A stretch of 64,000 bases of DNA from an uncultured Pelagibacteraceae bacterium (GTDB lineage: Bacteria > Pseudomonadota > Alphaproteobacteria > Pelagibacterales > Pelagibacteraceae): NCBI GenBank assembly GCA_902607625.1, contig CACLKR010000003.1, positions 10,001 through 74,000 on the forward strand. The letters are read 5' to 3'. How positions within the stretch are numbered: the stretch's first letter is position 1; every line of letters begins with the position of its first letter. The position numbers and the translations under genes are program-made. Below, in pieces: positions 33,388 through 40,951 of the stretch. A model generated the notes under the pieces. The model ran no database searches. It was not told where the DNA came from and was given only the letters and a program-made list of their open reading frames with translations.

Positions 33388-34377
33388 TTAATTAATATAT
33401 TTAAACCAATTTTTTGTTGCAATTGATATTTTTTTTTTGTTCCATAGTGGTGCTGATTTCCAATAATTAATGTTTTTTAGCATTTCCACAACTCCATCTT
33501 TAAACTTAACATTAGGCTTCCACTTTAATTCTTTTCTAATTAATTGTGTACTGGCACAAGTACAGTAGGGCTCCCCAATTCTTCTAGGAAGGTAAACAAT
33601 TTTATTTTTTCCTAATAAACTAACAAGATAATTTACGGAATTTGGCTTACCTGTTCCTAAATTATAAATTTTATTTTTTTTACCACTTTGTGCTGCACAT
33701 AAAAAGGCATTTGCAACGTCGGTTACATGTACGAAATCTCTTTTTTGCTTTCCATTTCCAACTATAGTAAAAGGTTTTTTTTCCAATTTTTGTTTTAGAA
33801 AGACGCCAAATGCAGCACCATATGTACCAGAGGTTTTTGATCTTGTACCATACGCATTAAAAATACGAAGAGATATAATTGGAATTTTGTAAACACTCGC
33901 CCAATGAAAAGATATTTTTTCTCCTAAATATTTTGACAAAGCATAAGGGTATCTAGTGTCTATTGGCGCATTTTCTTTAGTAGGTGTTTTAGCGATTCCA
34001 TAACACGAAGATGAAGCTGCGTATATAAATTTTGTAATCTTTCTTTTTCTTATGCTCTCAAGAATATTTACTGTGCCCATTACATTAGCAGACATATATT
34101 GCTTTGGTTTTTCGATAGAAGGCACAATATCTACATTTCCAGCAAAATGAAATACGTAGTTAATATTTTTAAAAATAGAGTTATTTTGATTAATATTTCT
34201 TATATCAGCTTTTTCTACTTTTAAATTTATATCCATTTTGTGTTTAGATAAATTTTCCAAAGAGCCTGCAGAAAAATCATCAATAACTCTAACACGAAAA
34301 TTTTTTTTTAATAATAAGTCAACCATGTGACTACCTATAAAACCGGCACCACCAGTTACTAAAGCAATTTTTTTCAT
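33388..34377 (-). CDS. NAD-dependent epimerase/dehydratase (UDP-glucose 4-epimerase-like)
   Basis: The 329-residue protein has ALVTGGAGFIGSHMVDLLL, VFHFAGNVDIVPS, AASSSCYGIAKTP, the catalytic tyrosine and lysine in YPYALSKYLGEK and LRIFNAYGTRSKTSG. The pattern fits UDP-hexose 4-epimerases or related decarboxylase/epimerases of surface-glycan loci. It lies 21 bp after a transaldolase-like gene in a leftward pair that ends the island beside the 5S rRNA. It is distinct from the epimerase encoded at 29,766. Substrate not known. Confidence 0.85.
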   Translation of the reverse strand: MKKIALVTGGAGFIGSHMVDLLLKKNFRVRVIDDFSAGSLENLSKHKMDINLKVEKADIRNINQNNSIFKNINYVFHFAGNVDIVPSIEKPKQYMSANVMGTVNILESIRKRKITKFIYAASSSCYGIAKTPTKENAPIDTRYPYALSKYLGEKISFHWASVYKIPIISLRIFNAYGTRSKTSGTYGAAFGVFLKQKLEKKPFTIVGNGKQKRDFVHVTDVANAFLCAAQSGKKNKIYNLGTGKPNSVNYLVSLLGKNKIVYLPRRIGEPYCTCASTQLIRKELKWKPNVKFKDGVVEMLKNINYWKSAPLWNKKKISIATKNWFKYIN

Positions 34378-34398
34378 CTAATTTTTAATTTTTAAATT

Positions 34399-35118
34399 TT
34401 AAATTTTAAAACCAGAGGATAAAGCATCATCATAAAAACCTTTTACCGTTTCAAGAGAATAACCCTCTAGATTTTTTCCTATTAAACTTAGTTTTTTCAG
34501 TAAATCATTTGGAACTGTTATAATATGACATCCGGCCCTATCTGCTTGAACTATATTCAGAATTTCTCTTGTGCTTGCCCAAAGTATTTGAATATTTTTT
34601 TTGTCATTTGTAATTTTAATACTTTGATTAATTAAATTTATTGGATCGACACCAGTATCCGCTATTCTACCTGCAAAAATAGAAAAGATAATTGGAGTAT
34701 CGCAGTTGACAAGATCGTATACCATTTTAATTTGATCAAGTGTTGTGATTGCAGTTATATTCAGCGGTATATTGCTAGCCAAAAGATTTTTAATTACTTT
34801 ACCAGTAAATTTTTTTTTTGTATTAGTGATAGGTATTTTTATATAAATATTTTTTGCTATGCTAGCAATTTTCCTTCCTTGAATTTCAATTTTGTCATCA
34901 TCATCAGCAAACACTTCAAAAGAAATAGGTTTGTCTTTAACTATATTTATTACATCCTGAATAAAATTTTTATAGTTTTTCACACCCGCTTTTTTCATCA
35001 ATGAAGGGTTTGTGGTAAAACCTTTGATTAACGGGTTGTCATACATCTTTCTTATTTCATTGATGTTTGCTCCGTCTGAAAAAATATTTATTTTTAAATT
35101 TTCGAGTTTTTTTTCCAT
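34399..35118 (-). CDS. transaldolase-family protein (fructose-6-phosphate-aldolase-like)
   Basis: The 239-residue TIM-barrel protein shows INIFSDGANINEIRKM, IKGFTTNPSLMKKAGV, ISFEVFADD, the Schiff-base lysine in NIYIKIPITNT (about residue 94), LNITAITTLDQ, and SIFAGRIADTGVDP. It is in the size class of the small transaldolase/FSA subfamily rather than the roughly 320-residue classical transaldolase. Its pairing with a sugar epimerase suggests it makes or breaks a phosphorylated sugar for glycan synthesis; similar proteins occur in surface-polysaccharide loci. Primary metabolism cannot be excluded. Confidence 0.82.
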   Translation of the reverse strand: MEKKLENLKINIFSDGANINEIRKMYDNPLIKGFTTNPSLMKKAGVKNYKNFIQDVINIVKDKPISFEVFADDDDKIEIQGRKIASIAKNIYIKIPITNTKKKFTGKVIKNLLASNIPLNITAITTLDQIKMVYDLVNCDTPIIFSIFAGRIADTGVDPINLINQSIKITNDKKNIQILWASTREILNIVQADRAGCHIITVPNDLLKKLSLIGKNLEGYSLETVKGFYDDALSSGFKI

Positions 35119-35171
35119 TGAATTTTTAATAAAATATTATTTTTTTTACCATTTTTAAGCTAATTTAGCTA

Positions 35172-35200
35172 TTTACAAAAAACTTTAATAAATATATACC
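35172..35200 (+). promoter_or_regulatory. promoter directly before the orphan 5S rRNA
   Basis: TTTACA (35172-35177) and TATACC (35195-35200) are separated by 17 bp and end six bases before the 5S gene at 35206, placing the transcription start at the mature 5' end. This would let the 5S gene, far from any 16S-23S operon here, be transcribed alone. Confidence 0.6.
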
Positions 35201-35205
35201 CTATG

Positions 35206-35321
35206 TGCCGGTGATTATTGCGAAGGGGCCATACCCGATCCCATTTCGAACTCGGAAGTCAAGCCCTTCAGCGCCGATGGTACTTTGTCTTAAGGCATGG
35301 AAGAGTAGGACGTTGCCGGCA
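35206..35321 (+). rRNA. rrf: 5S ribosomal RNA
   Basis: The 116-nt sequence opens TGCCGGTGATTATTGCGAAG and ends with the complementary TTGCCGGCA, closing helix I. The internal CATACCCGATCCCATTTCGA and CTCGGAAGTCAAGCCCTTC stretches are the conserved loop B/C region of bacterial 5S, and GATGGTACT and GGAAGAGTAGG mark the later loops. No 16S, 23S or spacer tRNA lies beside it. The gene upstream is a leftward transaldolase-like gene and the gene downstream is rpmJ. Confidence 0.96.
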
Positions 35322-35346
35322 TAAAAAATTTTAATTTTACTGTATT

Positions 35347-35472
35347 ATGAAAGTAGTAAGCTCATTAAAATCGCATAAAAAAAGAGATTTGAATTCGAAA
35401 CTTGTTCGAAGAAGAGGGCGTATTTACATTATAAACAAAAAAAACCCCAAATATAAAGTTAGACAGAGGTAA
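35347..35472 (+). CDS. rpmJ: 50S ribosomal protein L36
   Basis: This 41-residue frame reads [14 protein letters not shown] and continues [23 protein letters not shown]. It matches the longer, zinc-free form of L36, in which the usual cysteines are absent. L36 binds 23S rRNA near the peptidyl-transferase region of the large subunit. Its stop overlaps the start of pntAA as TAATG, so the two genes are probably translated from one mRNA. It lies 25 bp after the 5S gene and may be read from the same promoter. Confidence 0.93.
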   Translation: MKVVSSLKSHKKRDLNSKLVRRRGRIYIINKKNPKYKVRQR

Positions 35473-36572
35473 TGAAAATCATTGGATCTGTCAAAGAAGA
35501 TCTTGTTAGAGAGAAAAGAATTTCTATCACTCCAGAAACAGTAAAAAAATTTTCGGATTTAAATTTTTCTGTTCTTCTTGAAAATAAATACGGAGAACAC
35601 CTAGGTATAAATGATGAAGAGTATAAAAATAAAGGGGCAAGTTTAAATAATTCAGCAAAAGAAGTATTGGAAAAATCAGAAATAATTTTGAGAGTTAATT
35701 GTCCGTCTAATGATGAAATTAGTATAATAAAAAATAAATCTATTTTAATTGGTCAATTTGATCCTCTTTCAAATAAAGAAACAATTAATAAATTAATTAA
35801 AAAAGAAGTTAAAATTTTCTCTCTTAATCTACTTCCAAGAATTACAAGAGCACAATCAATGGATGTTTTGTCTTCACAAGCCAATTTAGCTGGATATCGA
35901 GCAGTTATCGAGTCGGTTGCAGAATTTGGTAAAGCAATTCCTATGATGATGACCGCCGCTGGAACTATTACTCCAGCAAAAGTATTAGTAATTGGCGCTG
36001 GTGTAGCTGGACTACAATCAATAGCAACAGCAAAAAGATTGGGAGCAATAGTATCTGCTACAGACGTTAGGGCCGTTGCAAAAGAGCAAGTGGAAAGTTT
36101 AGGAGGAAAATTTTTAGCTGTAGAAGGAGTAGAAAATTTAGAAACAAGCGGAGGATATGCGAAAGAAGCTGGGGAAGATTTTAAAAAAAAACAGGCAGAA
36201 TTATTAAAAAATTCAGTTAAAAAAAATGATATTATTATTTGTACTGCTTTAATACCTGGAAAAAAAGCGCCAAGAATTATTTCGGAGGAAATGGTGAAAA
36301 GCATGAAGCCGGGCTCAATTATTTATGATTTAGCAGTTAGTCAAGGGGGCAACTCAGCTTTTTCTGAAGCTGACAAAGTTAATGTTGTAAATGGTGTAAA
36401 AGTTATGGGATCACAAAATATATTGAATAATTTAGCATTATCAGCTTCGAGTTTGTATGCAAAAAATTTATTTAGCTTTGTAAACAATTTATATAGTAAA
36501 GAAAAAAAAGATATTCATATTAATCAAGAAGATGAAATTATTAGCGAATCCTTAATTAATAAAGAATTATAA
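35472..36572 (+). CDS. pntAA: NAD(P) transhydrogenase subunit alpha part 1 (NAD(H)-binding dI)
   Basis: The 366-residue cytosolic subunit begins [25 protein letters not shown], with GEHLGINDEEY, QANLAGYRAVIE and the NAD-binding VLVIGAGVAGLQSIATAKRL, then ATDVRAVAKEQVESLGG. This is the dI domain of the proton-translocating transhydrogenase, which couples NADH oxidation to NADP reduction. As in other alphaproteobacteria the alpha chain is split, with the membrane part encoded 2 bp downstream. The start overlaps the rpmJ stop. Confidence 0.93.
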   Translation: MKIIGSVKEDLVREKRISITPETVKKFSDLNFSVLLENKYGEHLGINDEEYKNKGASLNNSAKEVLEKSEIILRVNCPSNDEISIIKNKSILIGQFDPLSNKETINKLIKKEVKIFSLNLLPRITRAQSMDVLSSQANLAGYRAVIESVAEFGKAIPMMMTAAGTITPAKVLVIGAGVAGLQSIATAKRLGAIVSATDVRAVAKEQVESLGGKFLAVEGVENLETSGGYAKEAGEDFKKKQAELLKNSVKKNDIIICTALIPGKKAPRIISEEMVKSMKPGSIIYDLAVSQGGNSAFSEADKVNVVNGVKVMGSQNILNNLALSASSLYAKNLFSFVNNLYSKEKKDIHINQEDEIISESLINKEL

Positions 36573-36574
36573 TT

Positions 36575-36883
36575 ATGGAAATTGACCCGATTATTTTTAG
36601 ATTAAGTATTTTCGTATTATCAATATTTGTAGGATATTACGTTGTTTGGAGCGTTACACCTTCATTACACACACCTTTAATGTCAGTTACTAATGCAATT
36701 TCATCTGTGATTATTGTTGGGGCTATAATTGCTGGATTGTCAGGCGATATAAAAAGCATTTTTGATACATCGAATATGTTTGGTTTTCTGGCAATATTTT
36801 TAGCAGCAATAAATATTTTTGGAGGTTTTTTAGTAACTCAAAGAATGCTTCAAATGTACAAAAAGAAAAAGAAAAATAAATAG
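36575..36883 (+). CDS. pntAB: NAD(P) transhydrogenase subunit alpha part 2 (membrane dII)
   Basis: This 102-residue protein has three to four hydrophobic segments, including FVGYYVVWSVTPSLHTPLMS and MFGFLAIFLAAINIFGGFLV, ending in a lysine-rich tail. It matches the short membrane piece of alpha transhydrogenase. With the membrane half of PntB it forms the proton channel. It is 2 bp from the genes on both sides, which supports one transcript and fixed stoichiometry. Confidence 0.93.
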   Translation: MEIDPIIFRLSIFVLSIFVGYYVVWSVTPSLHTPLMSVTNAISSVIIVGAIIAGLSGDIKSIFDTSNMFGFLAIFLAAINIFGGFLVTQRMLQMYKKKKKNK

Positions 36884-36885
36884 AT

Positions 36886-38280
36886 ATGTCAGCAAATTTA
36901 TTAGCAATATTTTACCTAATTTCTGGTGCATTATTTATTTTAGCTTTGAGAGGATTATCATCTCCAGAAACATCTAGAAGAGGCAATTTGTTTGGAATTT
37001 TAGGAATGATAATTGCTATAACTGTAACTTTTTTATCTATAGGAAATTTTTCTATCGGTTTTATTTACGTATCAATTTTCTTACTTGTAGGAGGATCAAT
37101 TGGAGCTTTCATAGCGTATAAAATACCAATGACAGCAATGCCAGAGCTAGTTGCTGGCTTTCATAGTCTTGTAGGTCTTGCAGCAGTTTTTGTAGCAATA
37201 TCAGCCTTTTTAAATCCGCAAGTTTTTAATCTTGGTTTGCCAGGAGATATTAAACTTTCGAGTTTGATTGAAATGTCAATTGGTGCCGCAATAGGAGCAA
37301 TTACTTTTTCAGGATCAGTAATAGCATTTTTAAAACTTCGAGGAATAATGTCAGGCTCACCTATCATCTTTAGATGGCAGCATTATATTAATTTATTATT
37401 AGCTTTATCAATTATAGTATTAATTTTTTATCTTTGCAAAACACAGTCGGACAGCATCTTTTGGAAAATAATTGTAATATCTTTTTTATTAGGAGTTTTA
37501 TTAATAATTCCTATTGGTGGAGCAGATATGCCAGTTGTTATTTCAATGCTTAATTCTTATTCAGGATGGGCAGCTGCCGGAATTGGTTTCACTTTAGAAA
37601 ATACTGCGTTGATAATTACCGGCGCTCTTGTGGGATCTTCAGGCGCAATTTTATCCTACATAATGTGCAAGGGAATGAATCGATCATTTTTTAACGTAAT
37701 CCTCGGAGGGTTTGGAGGAACAGACTCAACATTGCAAAAAAACAGAAATAAAAAACCAGTTAAAAGTGGAAACGCAGAAGATGCTGCATTTTTAATGAAA
37801 AACGCATCATCGGTGATAATTGTTCCGGGGTATGGAATGGCAGTGGCTCAAGCGCAGCATGCATTGAAGGAAATGGCAGATAATTTAAAAAAAAATGGAG
37901 TAAAAGTTTCATATGCTGTTCATCCAGTTGCAGGAAGAATGCCCGGACATATGAATGTTTTGTTAGCCGAAGCTAACGTGCCTTACGACGAAGTTTTTGA
38001 ACAAGAAAATATAAATAATGATTTTGCTAGTACTGATGTAGCTTTTGTTATCGGGGCCAATGATGTAACTAATCCTGCCGCTAAAACAGATCCTCAAAGT
38101 CCAATTTATGGTATGCCAATCCTAGATGTTGAAAAATCAAAATCTGTTCTTTTTGTAAAAAGAAGTTTATCGCCAGGATACGCAGGTATAGATAATGAAT
38201 TATTTTATAGAGATAATACGTTAATGCTTTTTTCAGATGCAAAAAAAATGACTGAAGAAATAGTAAAAAATTTTAATTAG
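36886..38280 (+). CDS. pntB: NAD(P) transhydrogenase subunit beta
   Basis: The 464-residue protein has an N-terminal set of membrane helices (residues about 1-260) with HSLVGLAAVFVAIS and GADMPVVISMLNSYSGWAAA, and a C-terminal NADP-binding domain (about 290-464) with VIIVPGYGMAVAQAQHAL, YAVHPVAGRMPGHMNVLLAEA, VIGANDVTNPAAKTDP and VKRSLSPGYAGIDN. It completes the enzyme that uses the proton gradient to make NADPH. The length is normal for the family. Confidence 0.95.
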   Translation: MSANLLAIFYLISGALFILALRGLSSPETSRRGNLFGILGMIIAITVTFLSIGNFSIGFIYVSIFLLVGGSIGAFIAYKIPMTAMPELVAGFHSLVGLAAVFVAISAFLNPQVFNLGLPGDIKLSSLIEMSIGAAIGAITFSGSVIAFLKLRGIMSGSPIIFRWQHYINLLLALSIIVLIFYLCKTQSDSIFWKIIVISFLLGVLLIIPIGGADMPVVISMLNSYSGWAAAGIGFTLENTALIITGALVGSSGAILSYIMCKGMNRSFFNVILGGFGGTDSTLQKNRNKKPVKSGNAEDAAFLMKNASSVIIVPGYGMAVAQAQHALKEMADNLKKNGVKVSYAVHPVAGRMPGHMNVLLAEANVPYDEVFEQENINNDFASTDVAFVIGANDVTNPAAKTDPQSPIYGMPILDVEKSKSVLFVKRSLSPGYAGIDNELFYRDNTLMLFSDAKKMTEEIVKNFN

Positions 38281-38364
38281 TGGTATTATATTTAATAAAT
38301 GAAAATCCAAATTTTTTGTGTTAGAAGAATTAAGTTATTTAATTTTTTTTAAAATATTTTACCT

Positions 38365-39345
38365 ATGTCAAAAGTTGCACTTATAACAGGTATTACAGGA
38401 CAAGATGGATCTTACCTTGCTGAATTATTATTAGGCAAAGGTTATAAAGTTCATGGGATTGTAAGACGGGTAGCTCTAGAAGATGAAATTCATAGACTTT
38501 GGAGAATTAGGCATTTATTGAAAGATGTGACTTTACACGCCGGCTCATTGGAGAGTTATGCAAGTCTATTTAATATTATTTTAAAAATAGAGCCAGACGA
38601 AATTTATCACTTGGCTGCACAAAGTTATGTTGGATATTCATTTGAAGATGAATTTTCTACCTTAAATATTAATATTAACGGAACACATTATTTGCTTTCT
38701 GCGGTAAAAGAATTTGTAACTAGCAAAGTAAGATTTTATTTTGCGGGCTCTTCTGAAATGTTTGGAAAAGTAAAAGAAATCCCTCAAAATGAAAATACTC
38801 CTTTTAATCCCAGGTCAGCATATGGAATATCAAAAGCAACTGGTTATTATTTAACAAAAAATTATAGAGAAGCTTATAAATTACATGCATCAAGTGGCAT
38901 TTTATTTAATCATGAATCACCTAGAAGAGGTTTTGAATTTGTAACCAGAAAAATTTCGTTTGCAGTCGCTAGAATTAAAAAAGGTTTACAAAAAAAATTA
39001 CACCTGGGTACTCTTAAATCAAGGAGAGATTGGGGCCACGCAAAAGATTATGTTGAAGCAATGTGGCTAATACTACAACAAAATAATCCAGAAGATTATG
39101 TTATTGGAACAGGCAAAGAATATTCAGTAGAAGAATTTGCAGAAAAAGCTTTTAGTCATGTTGGTTTAAATTATAAAGACTATGTGGTTTTAGATAAAAA
39201 TTTAGTGCGACCATCTGAAGTTGATACTCTTGTAGCTGATTATACCAAAGCGAAAAAAATTTTAAAATGGGAACCAAAAACATCGTTCGAAGATTTGGTG
39301 ATTAATATGGTTGAATACGATTTAGAAAATGTTGGTAAGAATTAA
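38365..39345 (+). CDS. gmd: GDP-mannose 4,6-dehydratase
   Basis: The 326-residue protein opens KVALITGITGQDGSYLAELLL, with VHGIVRRVA, EIYHLAAQSYVGYSF, AGSSEMFGKV, the catalytic YGISKATGYYLTKNYR, LFNHESPRRGFEFVTRKI and NLVRPSEVDTLVADYTKAK, all Gmd hallmarks. It makes GDP-4-keto-6-deoxymannose, precursor of fucose, rhamnose, perosamine and similar sugars. It is a surface-sugar gene just outside the main island, on the core side of 5S and pnt, with no fucose synthase next to it. Partner enzymes are presumably elsewhere. Confidence 0.93.
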   Translation: MSKVALITGITGQDGSYLAELLLGKGYKVHGIVRRVALEDEIHRLWRIRHLLKDVTLHAGSLESYASLFNIILKIEPDEIYHLAAQSYVGYSFEDEFSTLNININGTHYLLSAVKEFVTSKVRFYFAGSSEMFGKVKEIPQNENTPFNPRSAYGISKATGYYLTKNYREAYKLHASSGILFNHESPRRGFEFVTRKISFAVARIKKGLQKKLHLGTLKSRRDWGHAKDYVEAMWLILQQNNPEDYVIGTGKEYSVEEFAEKAFSHVGLNYKDYVVLDKNLVRPSEVDTLVADYTKAKKILKWEPKTSFEDLVINMVEYDLENVGKN

Positions 39346-39347
39346 TG

Positions 39348-39362
39348 CTAATTATAAATTAG
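39348..39362. terminator. weak bidirectional hairpin between gmd and the small membrane ORF
   Basis: CTAATT-ATA-AATTAG is a perfect 6-bp palindrome two bases after the gmd stop and followed by TTTG. It is entirely AT-rich apart from one GC pair and so is a weak terminator candidate for the convergent gmd and tmRNA/small-ORF transcripts. Confidence 0.28.
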
Positions 39363-39408
39363 TTTGTCGATAAATTAAGACTTTTTGTTAGTTGTTTTCT
39401 TTATTAAT

Positions 39409-39531
39409 TTAACTTGATAAATTAATTATTATACCAAGAAGACCTAAACCAAATACTCCAAAAAATATTATTGCTAAAGTTATTGTTAATGCCAGTTTAT
39501 CTTCTGCAGTCATTTTATGTTCTTCACTCAT
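39409..39531 (-). CDS. 40-residue single-helix membrane protein of unknown function
   Basis: Reading leftward from ATG at 39531 gives a 40-residue frame: a charged start, MSEEHKMTAEDKLA, then a hydrophobic segment, TITLAIIFFGVFGLGLLGII, ending NLSS before TAA. A possible ribosome site, CTCCTTAA on the same strand, lies before it. The layout, an acidic N-terminus and one membrane helix, resembles small respiratory-complex or assembly subunits, but I do not recognise a family. It lies on the same strand as the tmRNA, about 140 bp downstream of its second pseudoknot. Expression is unproven. Confidence 0.55.
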   Translation of the reverse strand: MSEEHKMTAEDKLALTITLAIIFFGVFGLGLLGIIINLSS

Positions 39532-39669
39532 AAATTAAGGAGCTTTTTGTTGCTAGCACTCCAAACCTCTCTTCTTTTAACCTGAATCTATCAGCGTTTC
39601 AATACAACCGAAAGTCAAAAATCATTGATCAGTGTGGCAAGATTAAAAACTTAAGAAGATTAGTAAGCT

Positions 39670-39945
39670 ATCACTTGCAACTAGAAACTTTACTAGGGGC
39701 GTTCTGTTGCCCGGTGCCCCAGACCGCGCTTTCTTAAATTAATTAAGCAGCGAGAGCAAATTTATCATTTGCAATTATAATTTAGCCCGATAACGACGGA
39801 ACAATCCCGAACGAAAGAATAGCCTTTAGACACTCGTCGATTCTAATTCACCCCCCAAAGTTGTATATGGTGGAGGTGGTGGGTACTGCCCCCACGTCCG
39901 CAATGTTTATTACGAAATTCGTTTATCGTCGTAGTTGGAAATCCA
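39670..39945 (-). ncRNA. ssrA: permuted two-piece transfer-messenger RNA (tmRNA)
   Basis: On the minus strand the acceptor piece comes first and ends CACCTCC-A-CCA (CCA at 39868-39870). A short linker follows, then the coding piece starting GGGGGTGAATTAGAATCGACG near 39855; the two acceptor strands pair over seven positions. The tag frame 39772-39743 reads ANDKFALAA-stop. A pseudoknot follows: GGGGC pairs with GCCCC, and loop GCAAC pairs with GTTGC down to about 39677. Inverted order of the halves is the alphaproteobacterial permuted form. Outer ends are estimates. It rescues stalled ribosomes and tags products for proteolysis. Confidence 0.9.
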
Positions 39946-39951
39946 ACATTA

Positions 39952-39981
39952 ATAATATAAAACTTTATTTAAAAGTTTCAA
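39952..39981 (-). promoter_or_regulatory. candidate promoter for tmRNA
   Basis: On the minus strand, TTGAAA (39981-39976) and TATTAT (39957-39952) are 18 bp apart; TATATT two bases earlier gives 16 bp. Transcription would start near 39945, just before the acceptor piece. The region lies in the divergent gap with thyX, whose ATG is at 39996. Confidence 0.45.
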
Positions 39982-39995
39982 TTTATTAATTATAA

Positions 39996-40943
39996 ATGAC
40001 ACTCTCGGAACAGCAAAAAAAAGAAATACTAGAACAACAATTACAACAAAACCCAACAAAGAGGGTTACAGCTCCTGAATTGGAAAAAATCTTATATGAA
40101 GCTATTCCCGTTTTAGACCATGGATTTGTAAGAATAGTCGATTATATGGGTGATGATAGTTCAGTAGTTCAAGCAGCTCGAGTTTCCTATGGAAAGGGCA
40201 CCAAAAAGATTTCTACAGATAGTGGTTTAATAAAGTATTTGATGAGACATCGACACAGCACTCCTTTTGAAATGTGCGAAATAAAATACCATGTAAAATT
40301 ACCAATCTTTGTGGCAAGACAGTGGATTAGGCATAGAACTGCAAATGTCAATGAATATTCTGCAAGATATTCAATTTTAGATAAAGAATTTTATTTACCA
40401 TCCAAGGAGAATCTTGCAGCTCAATCAGCAAGTAATAGACAAGGAAGAGGAGAAGTAATTAACGGAAAGCAGGCTGATAATATTTTAAATATATTAAAAA
40501 AAGATGCAGAACAAACTTATACAGATTATGAATTAATGTTGAACGAAAAGTATGACGGAAGCACTATAAATAAAAATAATAAAGGTTTGGCTAGAGAACT
40601 GGCTAGAATGAATTTAACTTTAAACACCTATACGCAGTGGTATTGGAAAACAGATTTATTTAATTTATTAAATTTTTTGTCTTTACGGGCCGACAGTCAT
40701 GCTCAATACGAAATAAGAGCTTATGCTAACGTAATGATTGACTCATTAAAACGATGGGTACCTATTACATTTGAAGCATTCATGGATTACAGAATGGGTA
40801 GTATGGAACTATCAGCAAAAGGTAAAGCAGTAATCCAAAAAATGATAAAAGGAGAAAATTGTAATTTTGAAACATCTAAACTTTCCAAAAGAGAGTGGAA
40901 CGAATTAATGGAATCTTTCGGTTTTAAAGAACAGCTGAAGTAA
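39996..40943 (+). CDS. thyX: FAD-dependent thymidylate synthase
   Basis: The 315-residue protein contains the ThyX motif in [19 protein letters not shown], preceded by [21 protein letters not shown], and the later [21 protein letters not shown] and [12 protein letters not shown] helices. It makes dTMP from dUMP with methylene-tetrahydrofolate and reduced flavin, replacing ThyA. It is longer than minimal ThyX because of an N-terminal glutamine-rich stretch. It faces the tmRNA and lies 8 bp before the HTH-nucleotidyltransferase gene, which suggests co-transcription. Confidence 0.94.
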   Translation: MTLSEQQKKEILEQQLQQNPTKRVTAPELEKILYEAIPVLDHGFVRIVDYMGDDSSVVQAARVSYGKGTKKISTDSGLIKYLMRHRHSTPFEMCEIKYHVKLPIFVARQWIRHRTANVNEYSARYSILDKEFYLPSKENLAAQSASNRQGRGEVINGKQADNILNILKKDAEQTYTDYELMLNEKYDGSTINKNNKGLARELARMNLTLNTYTQWYWKTDLFNLLNFLSLRADSHAQYEIRAYANVMIDSLKRWVPITFEAFMDYRMGSMELSAKGKAVIQKMIKGENCNFETSKLSKREWNELMESFGFKEQLK

Positions 40944-40951
40944 AAGTAAAA

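Noticed and set aside
35753-36304. 183-codon frame opposite pntAA
   Set aside because: It is antisense to a conserved core gene and its composition mirrors the coding strand; no family features.
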